Positions 8,836 to 18,841 of a stretch of 64,000 nt of DNA are shown piece by piece. This DNA comes from Streptomyces capitiformicae (GTDB lineage: Bacteria > Actinomycetota > Actinomycetes > Streptomycetales > Streptomycetaceae): contig NZ_CP022161.1 of NCBI RefSeq assembly GCF_002214185.1, forward strand, positions 5,897,486-5,961,485, written 5' to 3'. The number at the start of each line of letters is the position of its first letter. Position 1 is the first letter of the stretch. The notes under the pieces are model-generated. The model saw only the letters and a program-made list of their open reading frames with translations. It searched no databases and was not told the DNA's origin. The translations under genes and the position numbers were made by a program.

Positions 8836-10125
8836 ATGGCCATCAACACGTCCGCCGAAAGCCCCTTGCCCGTCGGTGAGGTCTCCCGTCTCATCGGCGG
8901 CTGGATCGACCGGCTCGGTGCGGTGTGGGTCGAGGGGCAGATCACGCAGTTGTCGCGGCGGCCGGGCGCGGGCGTCGTCTTCCTCACGTTGCGGGATCCG
9001 TCGTACGACATCTCCGTGAGCGTGACCTGTTATCGGCAGGTGTTCGACGCGGTGGCCGACGTGGTGAGCGAGGGCGCGCGGGTCGTCGTACTGGCGAAGC
9101 CGGAGTGGTACGCGCCGAGGGGGCAGTTGTCGCTGCGGGCCACCGAGATAAGGCCGGTGGGGGTCGGTGAACTGCTCGCACGGCTGGAGCAGTTGAAGAA
9201 GTCGCTGGCGAGCGAGGGGCTGTTCGCGCCGGAGCGGAAGAAGGCGCTGCCGTTTCTGCCGCAGCTCATCGGGCTCGTGTGCGGCCGGGCCTCGGCCGCC
9301 GAGCGTGACGTCCTGGAGAACGCCCGGCACCGCTGGCCGGCCGTCCGCTTCGAGGTGCGCAACGTCGCCGTGCAGGGTGTGCACGCGGTGCCGCAGGTCG
9401 TCCAGGCGGTGAAGGAGCTGGACGCGCTGGCGGACGTGGACGTCATCATCGTGGCGCGCGGCGGTGGCAGTGTGGAGGACCTGTTGCCGTTCTCCGACGA
9501 GCAGCTCGTGCGGGCGGTGGCCGCGTGCCGGACGCCCGTCGTGTCGGCCATCGGGCACGAGCCGGACACTCCGCTGCTCGACTATGTGGCGGATCTGCGG
9601 GCCTCCACGCCCACCGACGCGGCGAAGAAGGTCGTGCCGGACGTGGGCGAGGAGTACGAGCGGGTGCGGTGGCTGCGGGACCGTGCGCGGCGGTGCGTGG
9701 AGGCGTTCGTGGAGCGGGAGGAGCGGGGGCTGGCCCATGCCCTGGCCCGTCCCTCGATAGAGGATCCGCACCGCATGATCGACGAGCGCGCCGACCATGT
9801 GGCCTCGCTCCTCGACCGGGGCCGCCGCTGCCTCGGTCATCATCTGGACCGCGCCGTCTCCGAGCTGACGCACACGCACGCGCGCGTGGTGGCCCTCTCC
9901 CCCGCCGCCACCCTCAAGCGGGGGTACGCGGTGCTGCAGAAGGCGGACGGCCATGTGGTCCGCGCTCCCGAGGAGGTCACGGCGTCGGAGCCGTTGCGGG
10001 CGCGGGTGGCGGAGGGCGAGTTCGCCGTCCGGGTCGACGAGGTCGACGAGGTCGACGAGGTCGACGAGGTCGACGAGGTCGACGAGGTCGACGAGGTCGA
10101 CGGGACTGTCGGAGGGGACGCATAG
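8836..10125 (+). CDS. xseA: Exodeoxyribonuclease VII large subunit
   Basis: A 429-residue protein with an OB-fold DNA-binding N-terminus ([20 protein letters not shown]), the catalytic domain motifs ([35 protein letters not shown]), and a coiled-coil C-terminus. With XseB it degrades single-stranded DNA. The extreme C-terminus is an unusual run of seven VDE triplets coded by a perfect 9-bp tandem repeat. xseB follows 10 bp later. Confidence 0.96.
   Translation: MAINTSAESPLPVGEVSRLIGGWIDRLGAVWVEGQITQLSRRPGAGVVFLTLRDPSYDISVSVTCYRQVFDAVADVVSEGARVVVLAKPEWYAPRGQLSLRATEIRPVGVGELLARLEQLKKSLASEGLFAPERKKALPFLPQLIGLVCGRASAAERDVLENARHRWPAVRFEVRNVAVQGVHAVPQVVQAVKELDALADVDVIIVARGGGSVEDLLPFSDEQLVRAVAACRTPVVSAIGHEPDTPLLDYVADLRASTPTDAAKKVVPDVGEEYERVRWLRDRARRCVEAFVEREERGLAHALARPSIEDPHRMIDERADHVASLLDRGRRCLGHHLDRAVSELTHTHARVVALSPAATLKRGYAVLQKADGHVVRAPEEVTASEPLRARVAEGEFAVRVDEVDEVDEVDEVDEVDEVDEVDGTVGGDA
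10033..10101 (+). repeat. 9-bp tandem repeat in xseA (VDE codons)
   Basis: GTCGACGAG is repeated seven times without error, followed by a partial eighth copy ending in GGG. Each unit contains a SalI-type palindrome GTCGAC. The unit is three codons, so copy changes by slippage keep the frame. Confidence 0.95.
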
Positions 10126-10135
10126 GGTGGGGCGC

Positions 10136-10438
10136 ATGACCAGCAACGTGAGCGAGGCCGGCGAGACGACCGAGGCCGCGAGGGCCGCGGGAGCCGCCGG
10201 CGCTTCCGAGTCCGAGGCCGACCGGGCCCTCGGGTACGAGCAGGCGCGTGACGAGCTGATCGAGGTCGTACGGCGGCTGGAGGCGGGCGGTACGACGCTG
10301 GAGGAGTCCCTCGCTCTCTGGGAGCGCGGCGAGGAGCTGGCCAAGGTGTGCCGCCGCTGGCTGGACGGCGCCCGGGCACGGCTGGACGCGGCGCTGGCGG
10401 AGGACGAGGGAGCGGACGGCTCCGACGAGTCCGGGTGA
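10136..10438 (+). CDS. xseB: Exodeoxyribonuclease VII small subunit
   Basis: A 100-residue protein. The core [19 protein letters not shown] through [20 protein letters not shown] is the classic XseB helical hairpin. The ATG at 10136 is preceded by GGGTGGGG. The N-terminal 30 residues are Ala/Glu-rich and the tail is acidic. Forms the ExoVII complex with the xseA product just upstream. Confidence 0.93.
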   Translation: MTSNVSEAGETTEAARAAGAAGASESEADRALGYEQARDELIEVVRRLEAGGTTLEESLALWERGEELAKVCRRWLDGARARLDAALAEDEGADGSDESG

Positions 10439-10458
10439 CTTCCGGCGACCTTCCGACC

Positions 10459-10497
10459 GGCATCGGGCCGGCATCGGGCCGGCATCGGGCCGGCGCC
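10459..10497 (+). repeat. 11-bp tandem repeat after xseB
   Basis: GGCATCGGGCC occurs three times head to tail (10459-10491), followed by GGCGCC. It begins 20 bp after the xseB stop and lies about 75 bp before the next promoter. Each unit contains CGGGCCGGC-like self-complementary stretches, so it could act as a weak terminator. Confidence 0.8.
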
Positions 10498-10569
10498 GAA
10501 CAGCCAGGGCAACGGCAACGGCGTAACCCACCGTCCCTGTGAAGCGGGTCACCCCACCCCCGCTTTTGG

Positions 10570-10598
10570 TTGAACTTTGAACTTTTCTCGCGTACCGT
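10570..10598 (+). promoter_or_regulatory. Sigma-70-type promoter of the nitroreductase gene
   Basis: TTGAAC (10570-10575) and TACCGT (10593-10598) are spaced by exactly 17 bp, 40 bp before the start codon. TTGAACT is directly repeated (10570-10576 and 10577-10583), which may be an operator half-site pair. Confidence 0.6.
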
Positions 10599-10637
10599 CG
10601 ACGACGTAAACGCCCAGCCTCCACGAAGGTTGTCTTC

Positions 10638-11228
10638 ATGTCCCTCGTTCTTGACGCCGCCGCCCAGGACCTGCTGTTCCGCGAGGCCCACACCGCGAAC
10701 ACCTTCACCGACGAGCCGGTGACCGACGAGCAGGTGCAGGCGATCTACGACCTGATCAAGTACGGCCCGACCGCCTTCAACCAGACCCCTCTGCGCATCA
10801 CCCTGGTCCGCTCCGCCGAGGCCCGTGAGCGCCTGGTGAAGCACATGTTCGAGGGCAACCAGGCCAAGACGGCCACCGCCCCGCTGGTCGCGATCCTCTC
10901 CGCGGACAACGAGTTCCACGAGGAGCTGCCCGCCCTGTTCCCCGCGTTCCCCCAGGCCAAGGACCTCTTCTTCGCCGAGCGCCAGGTCCGTGAGTCCGCC
11001 GCCGGCATGAACGCCGCCCTCCAGGCCGCGTACTTCATCATCGGCATCCGCGCCGCGGGCCTGGCCGCCGGCCCGATGAGCGGCTTCGACTACGCCGGCG
11101 TCCAGAAGGAGTTCCTGGACGGCGACCACACCCCGCTGATGGTCATCAACATCGGCAAGCCGGGCGAGGGCGCCTCCTACCCGCGCTCCCCGCGCCTGGA
11201 CTTCGACCAGGTCATCACGACGGTCTGA
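10638..11228 (+). CDS. Malonic semialdehyde reductase-like nitroreductase (RutE family)
   Basis: A 196-residue FMN-dependent nitroreductase-fold protein. FREAHTANTFTDEPVTDEQ and YDLIKYGPTAFNQTPLRI match the RutE/HadB subgroup, and GLAAGPMSGFD is the C-terminal FMN/dimer segment. The family reduces malonic semialdehyde or related aldehydes and nitro compounds with NAD(P)H; the real substrate cannot be read from sequence. It has its own promoter and is closed by a 23-bp perfect hairpin. Confidence 0.9.
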   Translation: MSLVLDAAAQDLLFREAHTANTFTDEPVTDEQVQAIYDLIKYGPTAFNQTPLRITLVRSAEARERLVKHMFEGNQAKTATAPLVAILSADNEFHEELPALFPAFPQAKDLFFAERQVRESAAGMNAALQAAYFIIGIRAAGLAAGPMSGFDYAGVQKEFLDGDHTPLMVINIGKPGEGASYPRSPRLDFDQVITTV

Positions 11229-11241
11229 GTCACACGAGAGT

Positions 11242-11290
11242 CGTACGCGAAGGGCCCCCGGCGGAAACCGCCGGGGGCCCTTCGCGTACG
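11242..11290. terminator. Strong bidirectional hairpin terminator
   Basis: A perfect 23-bp stem (11242-11264 with 11268-11290) and a 3-nt AAA loop sit between the convergent nitroreductase and DUF4245 genes. Confidence 0.93.
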
Positions 11291-11308
11291 CCGCTTCGCG
11301 GCGGGCGC

Positions 11309-11827
11309 TCACTCCGTCTTCAGCGCCTGCGCCATCTTCGTCAGCTGCCCGAACGGCGCCGAGCCCGCGACCACGGTCGTGGACCCCTCGCGCTCCAGGA
11401 CGAGGGCGTCGTAGCGCTCGCCCTCGTACCGGGTCCAGGTGTCGTCGCCGATCTTCTCGGTGGTCCCGGTCTTCTTCGCGTCCTGGGTGGCGTCCGGGAT
11501 GAACCGGGACGGCTTCTCGGCGGACTGCTCGATCGCCACGTAATTGCCGTCGGGGTCATGGAACCCGAGGTGCCAGCGGTCGGACTCGTCGCCCCGGAAG
11601 CGGACCGAGGTCGCCTTCCAGGTGTCCGGCAGGCCTTCGGGCGCGGCGACCGGGTAGGAGGCCGCGCGACGCGCCGTGGTCAGCTCGATCTGGTAGTCGA
11701 CGCGCTTAAGCTCCTGCTGGGTCTCGTCGTGCGGGATGAAGAGATAGATGACCCATGCCGCCAGCATGATGAGCCCCAGGGAGAGGACCATGTCGCGAAC
11801 GGTCTGCTTGCCTTTCGTACCTGCCAC
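11309..11827 (-). CDS. DUF4245 membrane-anchored protein
   Basis: 172 residues. One N-terminal membrane segment ([19 protein letters not shown], ~14-32) is followed by an exported domain of about 135 residues with [30 protein letters not shown] and [14 protein letters not shown]. This is the DUF4245 family, usually placed divergently from glpX in actinobacteria, as here. Function unknown. The GTG start has GAGGA upstream. Confidence 0.88.
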   Translation of the reverse strand: MAGTKGKQTVRDMVLSLGLIMLAAWVIYLFIPHDETQQELKRVDYQIELTTARRAASYPVAAPEGLPDTWKATSVRFRGDESDRWHLGFHDPDGNYVAIEQSAEKPSRFIPDATQDAKKTGTTEKIGDDTWTRYEGERYDALVLEREGSTTVVAGSAPFGQLTKMAQALKTE

Positions 11828-11952
11828 ATCCTCATCGTCGCAGGTGCACTGGTCTGCTCATCCGTGGGGTCCCCTGCTCATTTAGTCGAGCTGACGATAG
11901 AGTCGAGCAGAACCCTCATCCGGCCGTCGTCGTATCAGAAAGGTGCGCTCCG

Positions 11953-12987
11953 ATGACCGAGAATCATCATCTGCCGTCCGAGCTCGAAGTCCCCTCCGAG
12001 GCCCCTGACCGCAACCTCGCCCTGGAGCTCGTACGGGTGACCGAGGCGGCCGCGATGGCCGCGGGCCGCTGGGTCGGCCGCGGGGACAAGAACGGGGCCG
12101 ACGGTGCCGCCGTGCGTGCGATGCGGACCCTGGTCTCCACCGTCTCGATGAACGGTGTCGTCGTCATCGGGGAGGGCGAGAAGGACGAAGCGCCGATGCT
12201 CTTCAACGGCGAGCGCGTTGGTGACGGGACCGGCCCGGAGTGCGACATCGCCGTGGACCCGATCGACGGTACGACGCTGACGGCCAAGGGCATGACCAAC
12301 GCGATCGCCGTTCTCGCGGCGGCCGACCGGGGCACGATGTTCGACCCGTCGGCCGTCTTCTACATGGACAAGCTGGTTACCGGGCCCGAGGCGGCGGACT
12401 TCGTCGACATCGACGCGCCGGTGTCCGTGAACATCCGCCGGGTCGCCAAGGCCAAGCGGTCCACGCCGGAGGACGTGACCGTCGTCATCCTCGACCGGCC
12501 GCGCCACGAGGACCTCATCAACGAGATCCGGGAGACCGGGGCGCGCATCAAGCTGATCTCCGACGGGGATGTCGCGGGCTCGATCCTCGCGCTGCGGGAT
12601 GGCACCGGGGTCGACATGCTGCTCGGCGTGGGGGGTACACCCGAGGGCATCATCTCGGCCTGTGCGGTGAAGTGCCTGGGCGGCACGATCCAGGGGAAGT
12701 TGTGGCCGAAGGACGACGCGGAGCGGCAGCGGGCGATCGATGCGGGGCATGACCTCGACCGGGTGCTGACCACCGATGACCTGGTGTCCGGGGAGAACGT
12801 GTTCTTCGTCGCGACCGGGATCACGGACGGGGAGTTGCTGCGGGGGGTGCGGTATCGGTCGGAGACGGCTACCACCGACTCGATTGTGATGCGGTCGAAG
12901 TCGGGGACGGTGCGGCGGATTGATTCGGTGCACCGGCTGAGCAAGCTGCGGGCCTACAGCTCCATTGACTTCGAAAAGGCGAAGTAG
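11953..12987 (+). CDS. glpX: Class II fructose-1,6-bisphosphatase
   Basis: A 344-residue metal-dependent sugar phosphatase for gluconeogenesis. Motifs: [29 protein letters not shown] with metal-binding Glu, [16 protein letters not shown] (lithium-sensitive phosphatase motif), and [20 protein letters not shown]. Full length for the family. It is likely the only FBPase in the cell, as is common in actinobacteria (inference). Confidence 0.97.
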   Translation: MTENHHLPSELEVPSEAPDRNLALELVRVTEAAAMAAGRWVGRGDKNGADGAAVRAMRTLVSTVSMNGVVVIGEGEKDEAPMLFNGERVGDGTGPECDIAVDPIDGTTLTAKGMTNAIAVLAAADRGTMFDPSAVFYMDKLVTGPEAADFVDIDAPVSVNIRRVAKAKRSTPEDVTVVILDRPRHEDLINEIRETGARIKLISDGDVAGSILALRDGTGVDMLLGVGGTPEGIISACAVKCLGGTIQGKLWPKDDAERQRAIDAGHDLDRVLTTDDLVSGENVFFVATGITDGELLRGVRYRSETATTDSIVMRSKSGTVRRIDSVHRLSKLRAYSSIDFEKAK

Positions 12988-13034
12988 CTCCGCCGGTTGA
13001 GCCCTGGGGTCCGGCGGACTGTTGCCGTCTTTGA

Positions 13035-13102
13035 GCCGCGGGTTCGTTGTGGCTTGTCGCGCCCACGCGGCGGAGCCGCACATCGATACCGCCCCGCGCC
13101 CC
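13035..13102 (+). repeat. Dispersed intergenic repeat, copy 1
   Basis: Shares the core GCGCCCACGCGGCGGAGCCG followed by an A-rich gap and CCCCGCGCCCC with copies at 23549 and 30780. The GCGGC/GCCGC arms can form a short hairpin. Lies just after glpX. Confidence 0.85.
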
Positions 13103-13120
13103 TTGGAACCGGCGTTGGAA

Positions 13121-13148
13121 AGGCGCCCCTTTGTGCGGAGGGGCGCCT
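13121..13148. terminator. Hairpin between glpX and wbl
   Basis: AGGCGCCCCT (13121-13130) pairs with AGGGGCGCCT (13139-13148) around an 8-nt loop, between the convergent glpX and wbl stops. Confidence 0.75.
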
Positions 13149-13154
13149 CAACTC

Positions 13155-13532
13155 TTAACCCGCCGCCGCTATCGTGCCGGCCGCCCTCGCCGCCTTCTTC
13201 AACTCCAGGTCCCGGCGGCGCCTGCGGGCCAGGACCACTCGGCGTTCCGCTGCCGTGAGGCCGCCCCAGACGCCGTACGGCTCGGGTTGCAGGAGTGCGT
13301 GTTCGCGGCACTCGACCATGACGGGGCAGCGGGCGCAGACACGCTTGGCGGCTTCCTCTCGGGAGAGGCGGGCCGCGGTGGGCTCCTTGGAGGGGGCGAA
13401 GAAGAGGCCGGCCTCGTCGCGCCGACACACTGCCTCCGTATGCCACGGGGCGTCCTGATCCCTGTCGCGCACTGGTACCCGCTGGGACGGAACGGCAGCG
13501 ACCTGCAGGGACGAATGCGGCGGTTGCAGCAC
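13155..13532 (-). CDS. WhiB-family iron-sulfur transcriptional regulator
   Basis: A 125-residue Wbl protein. Four cysteines (one in EAVCRRDEAG, then CARCPVMVEC) ligate a [4Fe-4S] cluster; GVWGGLTAAERR is the signature turn; the C-terminus is basic (RRRRRDLELKK) and binds DNA. Wbl proteins act with the principal sigma factor to control development, antibiotic or stress genes. Position next to glpX suggests the orthologue called wblI in S. coelicolor (from memory). It is convergent with glpX. Confidence 0.93.
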   Translation of the reverse strand: MLQPPHSSLQVAAVPSQRVPVRDRDQDAPWHTEAVCRRDEAGLFFAPSKEPTAARLSREEAAKRVCARCPVMVECREHALLQPEPYGVWGGLTAAERRVVLARRRRRDLELKKAARAAGTIAAAG

Positions 13533-13706
13533 GGTCTACTCCTGACGACGGCTTCGCGAGCGAGAGACGATGCAGCAAGGCCTACCCGCTGTGCGCGGGC
13601 CTATGCACTGAGTCCCGAACCGCTGGGAATCCGCGTCCTCACCGAGCGCACACAACCGGACGGGATGCCTTCGGGTGGACTCCTGGCGTAGTCGAATTCA
13701 CAAGCG

Positions 13707-14417
13707 TCAACGATCCAGGTGCTTGCGCAAATGGTTGTCGACCTTGCGTGCGACGCGATCGGTGACGCGGTCGATCAGGTCGGCGATCGCCTTGCCCCGC
13801 TTGGGCTTCGCCTCGACGCTGCCCAGCACGGCCAGCCCGTCGACATAGACCACGGGCGCGTCCGTCTCAGCGGAATCCAGCGTGTCCACCGCGAAATCGC
13901 CGAGGACACCGCCGCCGCTGCCGCGCAGCGAGACGTTCTCCGGGACGCGGATCTCGACGCTGCCGCATATCGAGATCGCCCTGATCATCACCTGACGGTG
14001 CTCGAAGAGCGCCTCGCTGAGGTCTATCTCGACGCTGCCGAATATCGCGTACGCGTGGATGCGGCGGCCCGCCCGCCAGCGGCCCTTGCGGACCGAGCCG
14101 CTGAAGACGGCGACCAGCCGGTCGTCGGGGTCGATCGGAATGGCGCCGGGTGTGGGGCGGTTGGGCACGGCGGACGCGGGTGTGTACGTCGCCGCCTTGG
14201 GGGCGTGGGCGGCGGGCAGGTCCCGGATGAACGCGTCCAGCTCGCCGACCGTCTTGGTGGCCAGTACGCCTTCGACCCGCTCGGCGTGCTCCTCGGCGGT
14301 GAGGCGCCCCTCGGCGAGGGCGTCACGCAGGATGTCGGTGATGCGGTCACGGTCGGCGTCCGAAGCGCGCAACTCGGTGACGGGGGTGGGCGGTTCGGGC
14401 TGCTTCTGAAGGTCCAC
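13707..14417 (-). CDS. DUF1707 domain protein with LiaF-like C-terminus
   Basis: About 236 residues from a GTG at 14417 (a longer frame reaches 14438). The N-terminal DUF1707/SHOCT-like domain reads ELRASDADRDRITDILRDAL and GRLTAEEHAERVEGVLATKT. The C-terminal half is a beta-helix-like domain with repeated FGSVEIDL, CGSVEIRVPENV and LGSVEAKPKRGK units, as in LiaF/cell-wall-active-antibiotic-response proteins. It probably senses envelope state at the membrane surface, though no membrane segment is seen. Start uncertain because no clear ribosome site is visible. Confidence 0.85.
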   Translation of the reverse strand: MDLQKQPEPPTPVTELRASDADRDRITDILRDALAEGRLTAEEHAERVEGVLATKTVGELDAFIRDLPAAHAPKAATYTPASAVPNRPTPGAIPIDPDDRLVAVFSGSVRKGRWRAGRRIHAYAIFGSVEIDLSEALFEHRQVMIRAISICGSVEIRVPENVSLRGSGGGVLGDFAVDTLDSAETDAPVVYVDGLAVLGSVEAKPKRGKAIADLIDRVTDRVARKVDNHLRKHLDR

Positions 14418-14600
14418 GGCAGCAGCGTACCTAAACACGATAGATCGCGATAGCCCCCTCTCCGGCCATGGAGCAGCCCCGGGGCGCCCATGCGTCGGCG
14501 CCGAACTGAGCCTTACCTCACAAGCCCGGCGTCAGTGGCAGGTTCTACGCTGGTGGGCGCTGCCGATGGAGGCCAGCCGTGCTGTCTTGTCGAGTGAGGA

Positions 14601-16280
<1,680 letters not shown>

Positions 16281-16300
16281 CGCAGTCCCAGCACGCCACA

Positions 16301-16333
16301 GAGAGCCCCTGGCACGCCGCCGGGGGCTCTCTC
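16301..16333 (+). terminator. Hairpin after class I fumarase
   Basis: GAGAGCCCC (16301-16309) pairs with GGGGCTCTC (16323-16331), starting 20 bp after the stop. Confidence 0.7.
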
Positions 16334-16563
16334 GATGCCCCCGACCGGCCCGAACCACGACGCCCCGTTGCCAGAGCCGCACCGTGGCCGTCGACGACCA
16401 CGAAGCGCCGGACGTAGATCCACTACCCGACTGCGCACATATTGGCGATGCGGCACAGACGCACTCGGACGTGCTCTCTGGTTGGCCTCGCGCTTTCACG
16501 AGGTGGCTGTCCGAGGATTGATCAAAAACGCGGAAAGTGTGGCGCGGGCGTCGGCCGGTCTCG

Positions 16564-16902
16564 TCACACCTGGTCGAGAAACTGGTCCATCCCGTCGATG
16601 AACGACTGGTTGGGGTCGGGCTGCGGGTCGTTGCCGTTCTGGAGGGCGGACGCGGCCGTCGCGGCGTTCTGCGCGGCGACCTTGAGGGCGTTGTGGTGGC
16701 CGACCTGCTCGAAGGCCCACTGGAGGGTGGTCTGGCCGAGGGTCGGCACGCGGATCAGGGCGTTGTTGGCCGGCTGGCGCAGGGCAGAGTTCTGACCGGC
16801 GTCGTGGTTGGTGCGCATCTGGTCGTACACCTGCGTAGCCAGGACCAGCAGGTTCACGCCGATGGTGATGCCCAGCATGATGCCGGTGGAGGGGAGGCCC
16901 AC
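16564..16902 (-). CDS. Hypothetical protein, probably 5'-truncated
   Basis: 112 residues from a GTG at 16902. A membrane segment (STGIMLGITIGVNLLVLATQ) is followed by a polar domain (MRTNHDAGQNSALRQP, TLQWAFEQVGHHNALKVAAQ) and an Asp/Gln-rich tail. The same frame stays protein-like upstream (GTTVTRSLVLTDIAGIAGPG) back to a TGA about 150 bp earlier but has no usual start codon there. This suggests the gene lost its 5' end or uses an odd start. I do not recognise the family. Confidence 0.5.
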   Translation of the reverse strand: MGLPSTGIMLGITIGVNLLVLATQVYDQMRTNHDAGQNSALRQPANNALIRVPTLGQTTLQWAFEQVGHHNALKVAAQNAATAASALQNGNDPQPDPNQSFIDGMDQFLDQV

Positions 16903-17175
16903 GACACCGGCGGCGGCCAGGCCGGGCCCGGCGATCCCCGCGATGTCGGTCAGGACCAGGGAGCGGGTGACCGTGGTGCCGAGGGCGAGGCAGCGGCCCC
17001 GGCAGTCCGCGCCGGTCTCCGCGTCCGTCGGGTTCGCTCAGCTTCGCCGGCCCATAGAGGCAAATGTCACCGGTTCCGCCCTGTCCGGGAGTTGAGGTCA
17101 TCTGCCTCTATCGCCTCATGGTTCCCCGCGGAAATTCTGATCAAGAACACAGCCACCGAAACGAGAGGAGCCACT

Positions 17176-17676
17176 GTGCTCACGTCGAGTCGCCCGAACG
17201 GGCGTCGTCTCCTGAACAGGTCCCTGGGACTGCTGGCCGCGGGCGGAATGGCGCTCGGCATGGTCGCCATGTCGGGCGGCACCGCCCACGCCTTGCTGTG
17301 GAACCCCGACGGAGGAGTCCCGTTCTTCGTCCAGGGCGGACCGGCCAGCCTTCCCAACCAGGCCAACAGCATCAGGGTGACTGTCCCCGGCACGTCCTCG
17401 CGCTGCATCGGCCGCCCGTCCGACCGCAGCGCCAACATCGCAACGGGGTACCAGATGTCCGAGGGCGTCCAGTTCTCGATCGACGCGTACAGCGACAACG
17501 CCTGCCAGGGAAACAAGGTCCTCCCCGGCATCGCCTACACGGCCTCGTACACCGGTCCCGACCCGAGAAACGGGAGGTTTACGCGCGTACAGGCCCGCGT
17601 TGCGAATGCGGCCATGTTCGTCTGCACCGACGGCGGCTGGTCCGACGGCTGGGGCGCCCCGTGCCGGCAAGCCTGA
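17176..17676 (+). CDS. Small secreted protein, family unknown
   Basis: 166 residues from GTG 17176, with GAGGAG 6 nt upstream. A Sec signal peptide (twin Arg near the start, hydrophobic LGLLAAGGMALGMVAM, AHA cleavage site at about residue 38) precedes a mature domain of ~128 residues. Four cysteines (SSRCIG, DNACQG, FVCTDGG, APCRQA) could form two disulfides. Nothing in it is recognisable as catalytic. Neighbours are the orphan LuxR regulator and the tiny ORF at 17705; the group sits between the two fumarase genes and looks like an insertion. Confidence 0.75.
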   Translation: MLTSSRPNGRRLLNRSLGLLAAGGMALGMVAMSGGTAHALLWNPDGGVPFFVQGGPASLPNQANSIRVTVPGTSSRCIGRPSDRSANIATGYQMSEGVQFSIDAYSDNACQGNKVLPGIAYTASYTGPDPRNGRFTRVQARVANAAMFVCTDGGWSDGWGAPCRQA

Positions 17677-17701
17677 CCAACTCCCCCACAGTGAAGGAAC
17701 T

Positions 17702-18631
17702 TCACTGAAGAAGCTCATCAGCGCCCGGCGTCTCGTGCCCACCGCGCTCGTCGCCGCCGCGTCCTCCGACTGCAGCAACGACACCCTGCGCGACGACGTG
17801 CACACGGCCCCCGGCCCGCTGCCGAGCGTCTTGAACGTCAACTGACGTACGGGACAGCAGGGCTGGGTCCGGGAGACCGGGCCCAGCCCTTCGCGCGCCC
17901 TGCGACAGAACGCGCCGTGACGGCGTCACCCCAGGCGGGTCGTCCGGGACGCGCCCGTCCGGGTTCCGCACATCGCCGGACGTCGCGCAGCCCAGGTGCC
18001 CGAGCCAGCGAAGAATGGCCTCGGACCGTCCCCGCACTTCAAGCTTTCTGTAGATGCGGCTCAGATAGTTCCGCACCGTCTTCTCGGTCAGGAACATATC
18101 CCGGGCGATGTCGCGGACGCCTTGTCCGGCGGCGAGCAGTTCCATGATCTGCCGCTCCCGCTCGGAGAGCTTGCGAAGCCCATGCTGCTTCCCGCGCTCC
18201 TGGGCCCGCACCCGGCTGACGACCTTGACCTGTTCGGCGGCGATCGCCGGATCGAGGCAGCATCCCCCGCGCGCCGTGCACAGCAGCATCCACGGGAGCC
18301 ACTGCACCACGTGACTGGTCTCCAGCAGGTAGCTGTTGGCGCCGTGGTCCAGGGCCTGCCACACGTCCTGCCAGTCGAGCCAGTACGCCAGCACCACGAC
18401 GGGCGGCAGATCGCCCTCCGCCTCGGCCGAGAACCGCACCAGTTCCTGCGCCGTGCCAGGGCCGTAGAACAGTAAGACATCGTCGCTCGCGCGAATCTCG
18501 TGCGGCTCTTCGACCAGTCGGCTCTCGACGTCCGCCATGGCGGGCGGCCGGCTGCCATGACGGCTTACCAGAGCCACGGTCAGCGACTCGGCGCAAAACG
18601 GATCTGGGGGGACAGTGAGGTCGTGCAGCAC
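17702..18631 (-). CDS. Orphan LuxR-type transcriptional regulator with extended C-terminus
   Basis: 309 residues from GTG 18631 (GGAG upstream). Residues ~1-135 resemble a degenerate receiver-like domain with no phosphorylatable Asp in the expected place. The LuxR helix-turn-helix is LSERERQIMELLAAGQGVRD to VRNYLSRIYRKLEVRGRSEA (~156-212). After ILRWLGHL, where such proteins normally end, ~95 Gly/Arg/Asp-rich residues follow and run across a terminator hairpin and the antisense ORF; the natural stop has probably been lost. A leucine in SDDVLLFYG is a TTA codon, so bldA dependence is expected. No kinase is nearby. Confidence 0.8.
   Translation of the reverse strand: MLHDLTVPPDPFCAESLTVALVSRHGSRPPAMADVESRLVEEPHEIRASDDVLLFYGPGTAQELVRFSAEAEGDLPPVVVLAYWLDWQDVWQALDHGANSYLLETSHVVQWLPWMLLCTARGGCCLDPAIAAEQVKVVSRVRAQERGKQHGLRKLSERERQIMELLAAGQGVRDIARDMFLTEKTVRNYLSRIYRKLEVRGRSEAILRWLGHLGCATSGDVRNPDGRVPDDPPGVTPSRRVLSQGARRAGPGLPDPALLSRTSVDVQDARQRAGGRVHVVAQGVVAAVGGRGGDERGGHETPGADELLQ
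17705..17845 (+). CDS. Possible 46-residue exported peptide or remnant
   Basis: The frame reads LKKLISARRLVPTALVAAAS then a polar tail with one Cys, like the signal region of a small lipoprotein, but no clean lipobox is seen. The first codon would be CTG with GAAGGAA 5 nt upstream; an original ATG may have mutated. It may be a decayed secreted-protein gene. Overlaps the tail of the LuxR gene on the other strand. Confidence 0.3.
   Translation: MKKLISARRLVPTALVAAASSDCSNDTLRDDVHTAPGPLPSVLNVN
17860..17889. terminator. Hairpin inside the extended LuxR frame
   Basis: A 13-bp stem with one G-U pair (17860-17872 with 17877-17889) and a GAGA loop. Its place, between convergent genes, suggests the functional LuxR reading frame once ended before it. 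Confidence 0.7.
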
Positions 18632-18841
18632 TGTATCTCCGTGCGGGGTGCGTGGTGAGTGGGGGATCGCACCGGTCTCTCGGGGGACCCGATGTATTTG
18701 AAATTTTTAACACAATACGTACCGGTAGTAACTTTGCGGAATATCACATCGATGTCCGCGCGACGGAGGCAACCGGGGGAACGATCGATACGTCCACGCC
18801 ATCCCCGGAACATCCACCCCTCCCCGATCGCTGTACGCGGT

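Noticed and set aside
8755..10518. A 587-residue minus-strand frame opposite xseA and xseB
   Set aside because: Shadow of the two ExoVII genes; its composition (Arg/Pro/His-rich, Ser-Thr run from the 9-bp repeat) is typical of antisense frames.
18691..18760. AT-rich stretch with TTGAAA as a fumC promoter
   Set aside because: No -10 box at 16-18 bp spacing could be settled; the promoter is probably here but cannot be placed.
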